Counted from the first letter of the stretch, positions 28,765-38,307 are shown. The stretch is 64,000 nt of DNA from Deltaproteobacteria bacterium (GCA_021780755.1 JAJXYF010000026.1:117356-181355); one strand, 5' to 3'. Program-made: numbers and translations. Notes: generated by a model from the sequence alone, not told the origin.

Positions 28765-30143
28765 GGGCCGCGATGAAGCGCATGGCGGCGGCCGCAATCA
28801 TCGCGATGATCCTGGTGGCGTTCGCGGCGCCACGTGCGTCGGCGATCGAGATCAAGAGGATGCAGCTCAGCAGTGGCGCGATTCTGCTGGTCTCAGAACA
28901 GCATCAGCTACCGATGGTCACGATGTCGGTCGCCTTCGACGCGGGCTCGCGACGCGACCCGGATGGCCAGGCGGGCCTGGCCGCGCTGACGGCAGGATCA
29001 ATGATGGAGGGGACCACCGCGCTCAGCGCCGCCGATTTCAACGAGAAAGTTGATTTCATGGGTAGCTCGATTTCGATCGGCCCGAGCCGCGACTTCTCGA
29101 TCGCATCCTTTACCTCGCTCAAGAAATATGAGGGCGACACGCTGCATCTGTTCGCCCAGATTATTCAGGACCCGGGGTTGCGCGACGCTGACATTCGGCG
29201 CAAGCAGGCCGAGCAAATCGCCGATATCAAGTCGAGCGAAGAAGAGCCCGGCTATACCGCGAATGTTGCGTTTACGCGCATGATTTTTGGCAACACGCCG
29301 TATGGCCATCCGAGTTCGGGAACCTCGGAGGCGGTCGCCAGGATCACGCCCGACGAGGTCCGTCACTTCTATCATCAGTACTACAAGCTCGGCAGCGCCG
29401 TGATCGCGGTGGCCGGCGACGTGAATGCCGAGGAAATCAAGGCCGCGCTCGAAAAGGAACTGCCTGGACCGCAAGGCAAGGTAGAACCGCAGCCGGTTCC
29501 CGCGCCGCGCGAAGTTGCGCCGGGTATCCATACGCAACTGATCGATCGCAACGTCGCGCAGGCCAATATCTACATGGGGTCCGACGGCATCGCGCGCTCC
29601 AATCCCGATTACTACAAGCTGCAGGTGATGAACTATATTTTGGGTGGCGGCGCCTTTGCCTCGCGCCTGATGAAGGTGGTGCGGAGCAAGGCAGGACTCG
29701 CGTATGGAATCGACAGCGGATTTCAGGCGGGCAAATTCCCGGGGGCGTTCATCGTGGCGCTGCAGACCAAGAACGTGAGCGCGAACGAGGCGATCAAGCT
29801 AATCCTGCAGCAATTGCACAAAATTCAGCAGAGTCCGGTATCGGCTGCCGAACTCGATTCCGCCAAGCGTTACCTGATTGGGAGCTTTCCGTTGAAACTC
29901 GATCGGCAGAGCCAGATTGTCGGCTTCATGCTCGAGACTGAAATTTACGGACTAGGCCTGGACTACGCGGAGCGTTATCCGAAGATCATCATGGCAATTA
30001 CGGCCGACGACGTGCAAACCGTGGCGAAGAAGTATCTGCATCCCGACGCGATTGATCTCGTCGCGGTGGCGAACCAGGGTGAAGCGAAGATCAACATCGC
30101 GGGCGACGAACCTGCCAAGCAGACCGCCGCGACAAACCGGTAG
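28761..30143 (+). CDS. M16 peptidase-like protein, non-catalytic partner
   Basis: A 460-residue M16-fold protein with a signal peptide ending near APRASA. Where the partner has HLCEH, this one reads GLAALTAGSMMEG, so the zinc site is missing. This matches the usual bacterial arrangement of one catalytic and one non-catalytic M16 subunit. YYKLGSAVIAVAGDV and GLAYGIDSGFQAGKFPG are conserved in the non-catalytic branch. Start overlaps the previous stop (ATGA at 28761). Confidence 0.93.
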   Translation: MRAAMKRMAAAAIIAMILVAFAAPRASAIEIKRMQLSSGAILLVSEQHQLPMVTMSVAFDAGSRRDPDGQAGLAALTAGSMMEGTTALSAADFNEKVDFMGSSISIGPSRDFSIASFTSLKKYEGDTLHLFAQIIQDPGLRDADIRRKQAEQIADIKSSEEEPGYTANVAFTRMIFGNTPYGHPSSGTSEAVARITPDEVRHFYHQYYKLGSAVIAVAGDVNAEEIKAALEKELPGPQGKVEPQPVPAPREVAPGIHTQLIDRNVAQANIYMGSDGIARSNPDYYKLQVMNYILGGGAFASRLMKVVRSKAGLAYGIDSGFQAGKFPGAFIVALQTKNVSANEAIKLILQQLHKIQQSPVSAAELDSAKRYLIGSFPLKLDRQSQIVGFMLETEIYGLGLDYAERYPKIIMAITADDVQTVAKKYLHPDAIDLVAVANQGEAKINIAGDEPAKQTAATNR

Positions 30144-30298
30144 CCGCAGGCAGACCCGCATGCTTCGCATCCTCGCGTCCGCATCGAGTGATGAGCAGAC
30201 GTGCAATTTCGGGCGGACCGGTAGTATAGTTCGAGTCACGCGCACGAAATGCTTGATCAGTCAGCCGCGCGGTGCGCAATGGAGGTTCGAGGACTCGA

Positions 30299-30910
30299 AT
30301 GAGTAACGAAAGCTGGCGTATCAACGGCGAATATTTCGAATCGTGCAATTGCGAATTGCTCTGCCCTTGCCTGTTGTCGCACGCGCAGGCGCGCCCGACT
30401 GAGGGACATTGCGATGTCGTCCTCGGCATTCATGTCAAGCAGGGGAACTACGGCAAGGTCGATATTTCCGGACTCAACGCGGTGCAGGCGATGATGACGC
30501 CCGGTCCCATGGCCAAGGGCAACGGCACGCTGGCGGTGTACGTGGATAGCCGCGCCAACGAGGCTCAGCGCGCCGCGCTCGAGGCGATTTTCACCGGCGC
30601 CGCGGGCGGACCGCCGTCGCTCCTCGGGCCGATGATCGCCACCAGGCTGCCGACCAAGAGCGCGCAAATCGAATTCAAGTCCGACGGCAAGACCTGGCAC
30701 CTGTCGATTCCCGGGATCACCGACGTGACGGTTGAAGGCGTGACCGGCGCCGGCAATCAGAACGTGTGGTTCGACAACGTCGGGCATCCGTTCACGCAGC
30801 GGTTGGCGGCCGCCAAGGGCACTTCGAGCCATTACAAAGATCACTCGCTGGTCTTCGACAACTCGGGCCGCAACGGGCATTTCTCGGCGATCAACTGGAC
30901 CAACGGCTGA
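30299..30910 (+). CDS. DUF1326 domain protein
   Basis: A 203-residue soluble protein beginning MSNESWRINGEYFESCNCELLCPC, the Cys-rich signature (CNCELLCPC) of DUF1326. Such proteins lack a known activity; the cysteines suggest metal or thiol chemistry. It is followed within 22 bp by a DUF2182 membrane protein, a pairing I know to be recurrent for these two families. ATG 30299 is preferred over an in-frame start 27 bp upstream because it matches the family N-terminus. Confidence 0.88.
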   Translation: MSNESWRINGEYFESCNCELLCPCLLSHAQARPTEGHCDVVLGIHVKQGNYGKVDISGLNAVQAMMTPGPMAKGNGTLAVYVDSRANEAQRAALEAIFTGAAGGPPSLLGPMIATRLPTKSAQIEFKSDGKTWHLSIPGITDVTVEGVTGAGNQNVWFDNVGHPFTQRLAAAKGTSSHYKDHSLVFDNSGRNGHFSAINWTNG

Positions 30911-30931
30911 GGCCGCCCGCAAGCTCCGCCG

Positions 30932-31717
30932 ATGAATGAAGCGGCGCCACCGTCGCTCGCCGATGCGCCCGCGTTGCCGATCGGCGAGCGGATTGTGCTG
31001 TACGGCGAACTCGCGGCCATCAGCGCACTCGCATGGCTCTACCTGGTGCGGATGCCGATGACGCCGGAAGACCTCGGCGGCTTCGGCGCGCGGATACTCT
31101 CGGCACTGCCGCCTCAACTGGGCGACCTGTGGCTCACCTTCATGATGTGGGCCGTGATGATGGTCGCGATGATGTTGCCGAGTGCGGCGCCGATGGTGAT
31201 GGCATACGCGCGGATCGCCAATGCCCGCGGCGGTCGCCCGGGGTTGCGGGTGTGGCTGTTTGCGTCGGGCTACGTGGCGATCTGGACGCTGTTCAGCGTC
31301 GCCGCCACCGCGATCCAATGCGCCCTGATACGCTGGTCGTTCATCTCGAATGCGCTGGTCACCGCACCGCTGGTCAGTGCCGCGATTCTCGCGGTGGCCG
31401 GCGTTTACCAACTCACCCCGCTGAAAAGGATGTGCCTCGGCCGCTGTCAGTCGCCGATCGGATTCTTCGTGACCCATTGGCGCGACGGCGCCGCGGGAGC
31501 ATTGCGAATGGGTCTCGAACACGGCGCGTTCTGCGTCGGCTGTTGCTGGATGCTGATGGCGTTGCTCTTCGTGGTGGGCGTAATGAACCTCGCGTGGGTG
31601 GCCGCGATCACGGTTTTCGTCCTACTCGAAAAGGCGACGGCGTGGGGCCGCTCGATCGCCAACCTGTCAGGGCTGGCGTTGCTGGCAGCCGCGCTGGCGA
31701 TCATTCTGCGCCGATGA
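30932..31717 (+). CDS. DUF2182 membrane protein
   Basis: A 261-residue polytopic membrane protein with the hallmark MMWAVMMVAMMLPSAAPMVM (Met-rich helix) and HGAFCVGCCWMLMALLF. These Met and Cys residues inside helices led to its description as a predicted metal-binding membrane protein; transport or insertion of copper is a common guess without proof. It forms an operon with the DUF1326 gene upstream and perhaps the DUF488 gene 6 bp downstream. Confidence 0.9.
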   Translation: MNEAAPPSLADAPALPIGERIVLYGELAAISALAWLYLVRMPMTPEDLGGFGARILSALPPQLGDLWLTFMMWAVMMVAMMLPSAAPMVMAYARIANARGGRPGLRVWLFASGYVAIWTLFSVAATAIQCALIRWSFISNALVTAPLVSAAILAVAGVYQLTPLKRMCLGRCQSPIGFFVTHWRDGAAGALRMGLEHGAFCVGCCWMLMALLFVVGVMNLAWVAAITVFVLLEKATAWGRSIANLSGLALLAAALAIILRR

Positions 31718-31723
31718 ACGAGT

Positions 31724-32266
31724 ATGAGCAGGCTGTTCACCATCGGCCATTCAACCCATCCGATCGAAACGTTTCTCGGTTTGTTAGCCACGCATGAAAT
31801 AGTCCTGCTCGCCGATGTGAGATCGTATCCGTCGTCGCGCCGATGGCCGCAGTTCAATCAGGCCGAACTTCAACGCGCGCTTGAGGCGGTGGTAATCGGC
31901 TATCGATGGTGCTCCGCACTCGGCGGGCGGCGGCACTCTAGGCGCACCGCTTCGCCGCACCGCGCGTGGGAGCATCCCGCGTTTCGTTCCTATGCCGATT
32001 ATACTGAGACGCCCGAATTCGAGACCGGACTTGCGGAACTGGTAACGGCGGCGCGTCAAGTGACGACGGCGATTATGTGCTCAGAGGGTCTGTGGTGGCG
32101 ATGCCATCGGCGGATCATTTCCGATCATTTGACGGCGCACGGATGGGAGGTCATGCACGTGATGCCCGACGGCAAGCTGGTGGCGCATGCGCTGCCGGAG
32201 TTCGCGAGCGTCGTCGGCGATCGAATCGTGTATGACGGCGGACAGCAATCGCTCAAGTTGAAGTGA
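31724..32266 (+). CDS. DUF488 family protein
   Basis: A 180-residue DUF488 protein: FTIGHSTHPIETFLGLL at the start, LADVRSYPSSRRWPQFN and CSEGLWWRCHRRIISDHL are conserved family segments. Function unknown; family members have been linked to nucleic-acid or defence contexts but without established reaction. It starts 6 bp after the DUF2182 stop and is convergent with the cytochrome gene. Confidence 0.9.
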   Translation: MSRLFTIGHSTHPIETFLGLLATHEIVLLADVRSYPSSRRWPQFNQAELQRALEAVVIGYRWCSALGGRRHSRRTASPHRAWEHPAFRSYADYTETPEFETGLAELVTAARQVTTAIMCSEGLWWRCHRRIISDHLTAHGWEVMHVMPDGKLVAHALPEFASVVGDRIVYDGGQQSLKLK

Positions 32267-32298
32267 AACGCGCGGTACCCGCCGATTCGGGACCCAAC

Positions 32299-32649
32299 TT
32301 ACCGCGTGCCGGCGTTGCGCTCGAGATAGTCGAGAATCTGATGCTCCTCAAAGTTTGACATGGGCGGCTGTCCGGTCTGCGCGATCTTCAAGCGCATCGC
32401 CACGATCTGCTCGTTCCACATCGCCGCGGTCATCGTCGAGGGCTGATATGGGCGATGACATCCGCCACAGCGGTTCACGTAAAGCTGCTCGACCGAGCTA
32501 CCCTGTTCGGGAAGCGGTTTCGACCCGCATCCGGCGAAACCCAGGAAGAGGAATACCATGGCCAGCGCCCATGGGATGGCGCGGCGAGATTTCGCGCGTG
32601 GGCGCAGCAGCGCGCCGAGTCCCGGACCTATCAAGAAAGCGGAAGGCAA
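32299..32649 (-). CDS. c-type cytochrome lipoprotein
   Basis: A small protein with a hydrophobic stretch and lipobox (LGFAGC) followed by a single heme c site CGGCH and, further on, a Met (PPMSNFEE) likely to be the sixth ligand. It should be a membrane-anchored periplasmic electron carrier. The start is uncertain: TTG 32649 follows the HIT stop by 7 bp; ATG 32559 would begin directly in the signal segment. It is last in the minus-strand run that includes HIT, dCMP deaminase and M50 genes, unrelated in function. Confidence 0.75.
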   Translation of the reverse strand: MPSAFLIGPGLGALLRPRAKSRRAIPWALAMVFLFLGFAGCGSKPLPEQGSSVEQLYVNRCGGCHRPYQPSTMTAAMWNEQIVAMRLKIAQTGQPPMSNFEEHQILDYLERNAGTR

Positions 32650-32656
32650 GTTTGCT

Positions 32657-33142
32657 TCACGGGAAACGAGCTGTCGGCAGCACGCGAACGAGATCGGTGC
32701 GCAGCGCGCGGATGAGTTCGCGTCGGTCGTCATCCGGCAGCGCTACTTTGCGTTCGTGCTCGGAGCGCAACCAGACCGGCGCGAGGCGCATCGGATCTTC
32801 CGCGTAGCGTGGAAAGACGTGCCAATGGACGTGCGGCTCCTGATTGCCGAGGCATTCGTAGTTGAGCTTCTGCGGCTTGACGACACGCTCGAGCGTTTTG
32901 CCGACTGCGAGCATCTCGTCGAGCAGTTCGTGGGCCTCGCCACGCGGCATCAGATGCATCTCGGTGATGTGGCGCTTGGCGAACAGCACGCAATAGCCTC
33001 GATAGAATTGCGCGTCGCCGAGAATCAGCCAGCTTCGCGGCAGTTCCGCGACCAGGTCGGCGAAGGCCCCGGAGGTGATGCGGTCGATGATCGCGCAGAT
33101 GCCGCAGGCGGGTGGCGCGCCCGCCGAATCATCCGGGGCCAT
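32657..33142 (-). CDS. HIT family protein
   Basis: A 161-residue histidine-triad nucleotide hydrolase or transferase. The motif HVHWH lies at residues 104-108, and GNQEPHVHWHVFPR is typical of the bacterial branch acting on AMP-linked compounds. An N-terminal pair of cysteines (CGIC) is usual for zinc-containing relatives. The start ATG 33142 overlaps the dCMP deaminase stop by 14 bp. Confidence 0.88.
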   Translation of the reverse strand: MAPDDSAGAPPACGICAIIDRITSGAFADLVAELPRSWLILGDAQFYRGYCVLFAKRHITEMHLMPRGEAHELLDEMLAVGKTLERVVKPQKLNYECLGNQEPHVHWHVFPRYAEDPMRLAPVWLRSEHERKVALPDDDRRELIRALRTDLVRVLPTARFP

Positions 33143-33611
33143 CGGCAGCACCTTCCGCCTTGACCTGCACAAGCTTGACGCGCGCGTACTTGAGCAGTTC
33201 GTCGATGGTCCGCAGCTTGTACGGTTTGTCGTAATAAACCGTGCGAACGCCGGTGTTGATCAGCACCTTCATGCAATGGATGCAGGGGGTGTGCGTGACG
33301 TAAACGTCGGCGTCGCTGATTGCACTGCCGTTTTTCGCGGCCTGCGTGATCGCGTTGATCTCAGCGTGGATGGTCCGGTAGCAGTTTTGCTCGATATCGC
33401 CGTCGGGCGTGCGCGATTCGTAGATGAGGCAGCCGATGTCGGTGCAATGCGGCAAGCCGGCGGGCGAACCATTATAGCCAGTGGCGAGAATACTGCGGTC
33501 GCGTACGATGATCGCGCCGACCTTCGCGCGCAGGCAGGTCGAGCGCTCGGCGACCTGGCGCGTGATCGTCATGAAATACTGGTCCCAGCTTGGACGGTCC
33601 ACCGGCGTCAC
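33129..33611 (-). CDS. dCMP deaminase
   Basis: A 160-residue deoxycytidylate deaminase of the ComEB type, making dUMP for thymidylate synthesis. The zinc site is complete: HAE at residues 82-84 and TPCIHC (Cys110, Cys113). Segment CLRAKVGAIIVRDRSILATGYNG is the conserved N-terminal core. Its start overlaps the M50 protease stop (ATGA), and its end overlaps the HIT gene. Confidence 0.93.
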   Translation of the reverse strand: MTPVDRPSWDQYFMTITRQVAERSTCLRAKVGAIIVRDRSILATGYNGSPAGLPHCTDIGCLIYESRTPDGDIEQNCYRTIHAEINAITQAAKNGSAISDADVYVTHTPCIHCMKVLINTGVRTVYYDKPYKLRTIDELLKYARVKLVQVKAEGAADGPG

Positions 33612-34735
33612 GATTTGATCAGCAGCCCACGCGTGATTGCGGCGGCGGGTGCGGCGGCGGGCAGGCGCAACATCACGCTGATACCGGGTGATTGCGCGGG
33701 CTCCTGCTGTTGCTGTTGCGGCTCAGACTGGGAGGGACCGGGCGCGACGAACGAAACCGGCACCGGGCTGAAAGTTAGGATGAACAGCGCGACGGTCGCC
33801 CACGCCATCATGCGGCGATTGCCGGCGAGCGGCGTGTGCGCGTCAACGGTCGAGGGATGGCCGAGTCCGAGGAAAAATACCAGGACGAACCAGATCAGCC
33901 AGCCAAACCAGAAGTCGTAACCGAGCGCATAAGGCACCACCACCATCAGGGCGCATCCAGCCCAACAGAGCCGCGAAACCACGCGATGAACGCGGCCGCC
34001 GAGCAGCGCGTAAACCACGTGCCCACCGTCAAGCTGGCCGACCGGCAGCAGGTTGAGCGTGGTCACGAACAAGCCAATCCAGCCGGCGAACGCGATCGGA
34101 TGGAGATCGACGTTGACCATATTTGGATCGACGCCGAGGACCACGCGCGAGACGGTCCAGAAGATGATCGAGTTGCCGAGATTGATGCCGCCGGCGGAGG
34201 TGTCGAGCGGCGTAACTTTGGAGAGCTTGAGGCCGAGTATCACGGCCACCATCGCAACGGCGAAGCCCGCCCACGGGCCGGCGGCGCCGATTTCAAACAT
34301 CGCGCGGCGCGTCCGCGGCGGCGTCTTCATCCGGATGAAGGCGCCGAAGGTACCGACGAAAAAGAGCGACGGAAACGGCGCGGGGATGAAGTATGGCAGG
34401 GTCGCTTCGACCCCATGGCGGCGCGAGGCGAGGTAATGGCCCATCTCGTGCGCCAGCAAAATTGCCATCAGAGGAATCGAAAATGAAAGACCCGCCCCGA
34501 GGTTAATCAGGCTTTGCAGCGGCGCGCGCACGGTGACAAACGCACCGGCGGAATCGGCCCCAGCCATGGTGGTGGTCAGCAGCGTCAGCAGGAACAGGAT
34601 CGCGTTGAGACGCGGGATGTTCCACGGCTGCGGCGTCGGGCGCCAAGTGTCGATAGGCTCCGCCGGTCCTTCGAAGCGCGGAAAATCGCTAAGGATCGGT
34701 GAAGCTTCCTTGTATGCGTGTGATTCGTCCATCAA
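33608..34735 (-). CDS. site-2 protease family (M50) metalloprotease
   Basis: A 375-residue intramembrane zinc protease with several transmembrane segments. HEMGH lies at residues 96-100 and the third ligand in LPVGQLDGGHVVYALLG. It has no PDZ domain. Such proteases cleave anti-sigma factors or other membrane proteins. A Gln-rich stretch (QQQQQ) near the C-terminus is unusual. ATGA overlaps link it both to the upstream SAM hydroxide adenosyltransferase gene and to the downstream dCMP deaminase gene. Confidence 0.92.
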   Translation of the reverse strand: MMDESHAYKEASPILSDFPRFEGPAEPIDTWRPTPQPWNIPRLNAILFLLTLLTTTMAGADSAGAFVTVRAPLQSLINLGAGLSFSIPLMAILLAHEMGHYLASRRHGVEATLPYFIPAPFPSLFFVGTFGAFIRMKTPPRTRRAMFEIGAAGPWAGFAVAMVAVILGLKLSKVTPLDTSAGGINLGNSIIFWTVSRVVLGVDPNMVNVDLHPIAFAGWIGLFVTTLNLLPVGQLDGGHVVYALLGGRVHRVVSRLCWAGCALMVVVPYALGYDFWFGWLIWFVLVFFLGLGHPSTVDAHTPLAGNRRMMAWATVALFILTFSPVPVSFVAPGPSQSEPQQQQQEPAQSPGISVMLRLPAAAPAAAITRGLLIKS

Positions 34736-35592
34736 TGAACCGCCAGCCTGCCAAGAGACCGCCGAACCGCTCGAATCGTTACGAGAGCACCATGCCCGGC
34801 GGAAAAACGTTGCGCCGCCGAGCCATCGCGAACCGCTATTTCCAACCTGTCGAAGCTGCCGAACGTCGCGAGAGAGCTGCCCGCAGCCGCCTCGCCATAG
34901 GCATTGCGGATCTCGATGGGCGCGCTACGCCCGATCCTAACGGAAAGCCTCAAACCACGAAAGCGGAGGGCGAAACGTTCGTAACTTGTGCGATCGATAT
35001 TCGTAATCAGATTGCCGAACCCGTCGATATAAACGATGCAGCCGATGATTTCGTTCCCTCGTTCACGGACGGCCGGAACGATTTCGGCGGGTTTAACCAT
35101 TGCGGAAAGTTCGGGACCCAGGGCGCGAAGACGCACGCCGCACCACAGATGCGCGGCGGCTGGGGCGAAAATGTCACGGCCGTGGAAGGTCGCACTGACC
35201 GCGGAAAGGCGATAGCGCGGCGACCGCAACTCGACGATGCGGCGGACGCCCGCTTGTTGAGCGGCATCCCAGAGCACGCCGTTATCGGGACCGATGAAGC
35301 GCGCGCCGGCCTTCGATTCGATCGCAATCGGGAGGCGCGCGGTGCCGACGCCGGGGTCCACCACCGCGACGAAGATCGTGCGCCGCGGAAAGTAACGCCA
35401 GCTTTGCTCGAGGGCGAGAGCACCCACCGCCACCGCTTGCGGGGGGATTCCGTGGGTGAGATCGATGACCGTGGCGGCCGGCGCGATACCGGCGATCACG
35501 CCCTTCATCACGCCCACGTAATGGTCGCGGCAGCCGAAATCGCTCAGCAAGGCGATCGGCGGCGAGCTTGGTTGGCGTGCGGCCCGCGTCAT
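34732..35592 (-). CDS. SAM hydroxide adenosyltransferase (DUF62 family)
   Basis: A 286-residue protein related to SAM-dependent chlorinase and fluorinase. The N-terminus IALLSDFGCRDHYVGVMKGVI, VAVVDPGVGTARLPIA, IGPDNGVLW and the C-terminal YIDGFGNLITNI are diagnostic. Most members use hydroxide instead of halide, giving adenosine and methionine from SAM. Chlorinase or fluorinase activity is unlikely without the known insertion loops. It overlaps the M50 gene by 4 bp. Confidence 0.92.
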   Translation of the reverse strand: MTRAARQPSSPPIALLSDFGCRDHYVGVMKGVIAGIAPAATVIDLTHGIPPQAVAVGALALEQSWRYFPRRTIFVAVVDPGVGTARLPIAIESKAGARFIGPDNGVLWDAAQQAGVRRIVELRSPRYRLSAVSATFHGRDIFAPAAAHLWCGVRLRALGPELSAMVKPAEIVPAVRERGNEIIGCIVYIDGFGNLITNIDRTSYERFALRFRGLRLSVRIGRSAPIEIRNAYGEAAAGSSLATFGSFDRLEIAVRDGSAAQRFSAGHGALVTIRAVRRSLGRLAVH

Positions 35593-35727
35593 ACTACAAT
35601 TAGTTTTATGATGCTACATTTGAAAACTTCGTCGTATTCGAAGTCTCCGCATGCGAATTCGAATCCTGAAGCTTTCCTTTGCAAAAAAGTTTTTTTACAA
35701 AACGACCCCATTTTCCCCTTTGTAATG

Positions 35728-36696
35728 CTAGGTTTTCTTGCGTCGCCGACGTGAGTTTTCAAGCGCTTCACGAATTGCGACAACCAGCAGCGGAAACATC
35801 AACTCATGATGACCAGTCAGCATGATGCCGTGCCCCCCGCCCATCGTCGGACGCCCGACCACATTCATCCGCGGCCGATAGTTGCGCACGAAATCCATGT
35901 CGGCGGCGGTAAACCGATCGACCTTGTGGCCCAGGTTGCGCGCCAGGTTGAGCGCCTTGAGGAAGACCTCCGGCATCACCACCGCGGAGCCCAGGTTGAG
36001 CACCACGCCGCGGGAAAGGCCGGCCGCCACCGCGGCGAGCCGATGGAAGTCGGTGAAGGTGCCGGCGCCAATCGAGGCGCCGTCGGCCGTCGGATGCATG
36101 TGGATGATGTCGGCGCCGAGCGTGACGTGGACCGTCGCCGGGATGCCGGCGGCGAAGGCGGCAGCGAAGATGCTGGCCGCGCGAAACTTGAATTTCGATT
36201 GCGCGATCTCGCGACCAACGATCTCGCCGAGCCCCCTGCCCTCCTTCGCGGCGATCCGCGCGGCGCCGTTAAGAAACGCGCCGGTCTCCTCGGCCATCCC
36301 GAAACTGCCGTCGGTAATCGCCGCGGCGACGTCCTCTGAGGTGCGGCCCGCGAAGGCGAGTTCGAAGTCATGGATGATGGCGGCGCCGTTGGTGGCGAGA
36401 GCGGTGAGCGTGCCGTCGCGAATCAGATCGCGGATGAGAGGACCGAGCCCAACCTTGAGCGGATGTGCTCCCATCATAAGGAGGAAAGTGCGGCGGTGAC
36501 GGCGCGCGATCGCGATCGCGCGCGCGAGGTCGCGCAAGTCGCGGGCGGCCAGCACGTCGGGTAATGCGGTAAGAAAATCGCCAATCGAGGCGCCGGCCGG
36601 CACCGCGGTCGCGAGCTGTTGGTGCGCAACGATGCGTGAAAGGGTGGCGAGTTTCCGCGTGCGGGCGCGTGAGGGATCGATGGGCCGCAGCTTCAT
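35728..36696 (-). CDS. conserved protein, possibly deoxyhypusine synthase-like
   Basis: A 322-residue protein without signal or membrane segments. LMMGAHPLKVGLGPLIRDLI, ATNGAAIIHDFELAFAG and ADIIHMHPTADGASIGAG look like an NAD-binding Rossmann-type fold. The segment NGAAIIHDFE recalls the GAIEHDF segment of deoxyhypusine synthase, a bacterial branch of which has unclear or homospermidine-related function. The match is partial and I hold the assignment loosely. It is first in the minus-strand run, 135 bp upstream of the SAM hydroxide adenosyltransferase gene. Confidence 0.5.
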   Translation of the reverse strand: MKLRPIDPSRARTRKLATLSRIVAHQQLATAVPAGASIGDFLTALPDVLAARDLRDLARAIAIARRHRRTFLLMMGAHPLKVGLGPLIRDLIRDGTLTALATNGAAIIHDFELAFAGRTSEDVAAAITDGSFGMAEETGAFLNGAARIAAKEGRGLGEIVGREIAQSKFKFRAASIFAAAFAAGIPATVHVTLGADIIHMHPTADGASIGAGTFTDFHRLAAVAAGLSRGVVLNLGSAVVMPEVFLKALNLARNLGHKVDRFTAADMDFVRNYRPRMNVVGRPTMGGGHGIMLTGHHELMFPLLVVAIREALENSRRRRKKT

Positions 36697-36961
36697 CAGA
36701 GTGACACAGCCTTATTCCCGGCAAAGCGAGAGGGTCGCACGTCGGCTTTACGCTATCCGAACCGCGGACGCGTCGCTACGGGCGGCGGAAACGCGCAGAT
36801 ATGCCGACCGTCTTTATGAGGTAGGGCTTCAAGATCGTCGGCCAAAGTGGGCAGGATAGCCATTTGTTGTTTCACCGACGATAATAGGAACCAGTAAAGT
36901 TGGGGGGATAACCTCCGAAGCGGATATCCCATCCGCATCGGAAGCAAGGAGAAGGCGGAGA

Positions 36962-37519
36962 ATGAGACTTCGAATGATTCTCGCGAGCGCGGCAATCGTA
37001 TGCCTGGGGTTTGGAGCGCCAGCATTTGCGCAGACCGCGGAGCAAGATCTTCAGCAGTACGTGAAGAGCCACCCGGAACTACAGCAGAATCCGAGCCTGA
37101 TGAATAATCCGACGTATCTGTCGCACCATCGGGACCTGGCGCATTTTCTACAAACCCATCCGCAAGTCAATCGCGGGCGGTACGGCAATGGCATGGGCGC
37201 GTGGGACACCAACCATCAATGGCGTGACGCCAATTGGTGGCATCGGAACGATCCGAACTGGGTCTATCAGAATCATCCGGAATGGAATCAGTCGCATCCA
37301 GGGTGGATGAATGATGGAGACTATGACGATTCGCATCATTGGCGCGATCGGAATTGGTGGGAGCAGAACCATCCGGAATGGGTGAAGCAACACCGTCCGC
37401 ATTGGGCGCGCGCGAAGGAACACATGGAAGAGTACAACGACGAGCATCACGGACACGGGAACGCATACGGGAATCCGCACGATCAGCCGCCGGGCCACGG
37501 AAACCCGCACAACAACTGA
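36962..37519 (+). CDS. secreted His/Trp-rich repeat protein
   Basis: A 185-residue protein with a clear signal peptide (cleavage likely after AFA) and no recognised domain. The mature part is extremely rich in His, Trp, Asn and Asp. A unit of about 30 residues built on WRDxNWW, HPEW and further HPxW-like motifs occurs twice (around residues 85-117 and 124-145). The C-terminus is a His/Gly/Pro tail. Metal binding or cell-wall association is possible but unproven. GGAG just upstream of ATG 36962 supports the start; a stem-loop terminator follows. Confidence 0.75.
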   Translation: MRLRMILASAAIVCLGFGAPAFAQTAEQDLQQYVKSHPELQQNPSLMNNPTYLSHHRDLAHFLQTHPQVNRGRYGNGMGAWDTNHQWRDANWWHRNDPNWVYQNHPEWNQSHPGWMNDGDYDDSHHWRDRNWWEQNHPEWVKQHRPHWARAKEHMEEYNDEHHGHGNAYGNPHDQPPGHGNPHNN

Positions 37520-37536
37520 TTGACTGAGAGCTACGG

Positions 37537-37576
37537 AAATCGGCGTCCGCCGGGGGTGTGCGGCGGGCGCCGATTT
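37537..37576 (+). terminator. stem-loop terminator after the His/Trp-rich gene
   Basis: A 15-bp stem (AAATCGGCG... with GGCG...CGATTT) with one G-T pair and a GC-rich loop, about 20 bp past the stop. The U-tract is weak. Confidence 0.65.
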
Positions 37577-37612
37577 GACTCTGGGAGAGTGCGGCCCTAC
37601 ACTTCGACACGG

Positions 37613-37687
<75 letters not shown>

Positions 37688-38307
37688 TTTTTTCTCAATA
37701 AAATCGCGGCTTTACAGCGGAGCGTCAAAAAGGCATGGCGCGGCCATTTTCAAATTCACCTAATATGCACCCAAAGCCGACAGGCTGAACGCACGACCAA
37801 ACCCGCAACGCTCCCCGCCGCGACTTCTTTTTTCCGAGATCAAGATCGCGCAAAAATATCCACATGCCCCCAACCCACGGACCGGACGGCTGGAAAAACG
37901 CGCTCGCGCGTCCCTTACCGCCGAACGCCAAGCCCATTTTTCTTCTGTTCGCGCGTTCCAGGCCCTTGCCGGCTTTCGAGGCTCACCTTTCAGACCCAGA
38001 CTCAACCGGCCACTCCCTGCGGCCGTTGATAGAAAAGCTTCACCAGATCACAATCGCGCTTGAACAGGGCGGCTAGGGCAGCGCCCTACCGCGCCGACCC
38101 CAAGGCAGGCCGTCTCCTGTCGAGCGCCCCGAACCACCAAGCCATCCCGCCTCGCACAATGAACCCCGCCGATCAGAAAAAGGGGCCTATCGCGGCGGCG
38201 AATCGGCGTAGTGTGGGGAGGGTGCGGACATGCACGCGGGTGACGCTGCGGCAGAGAGAAGCGCGAGCCGAAAATAACCGGTGTAACTGCTGAGTGGGAC
38301 CGAGGAA
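37688..38307. other. gene-free stretch between tRNA-Gly and the island's first gene
   Basis: About 620 bp. A TTTTTTTCTC run directly follows the tRNA. Small open frames here are not protein-like. No recombinase gene lies next to the tRNA, and I could not find by eye a second copy of the tRNA 3' end inside the window. Confidence 0.5.

Noticed and set aside
30257..31522. A 421-codon minus-strand frame across the DUF1326/DUF2182 genes
   Set aside because: Both genes on the plus strand have diagnostic motifs and correct starts; the opposing frame is compositionally a shadow.
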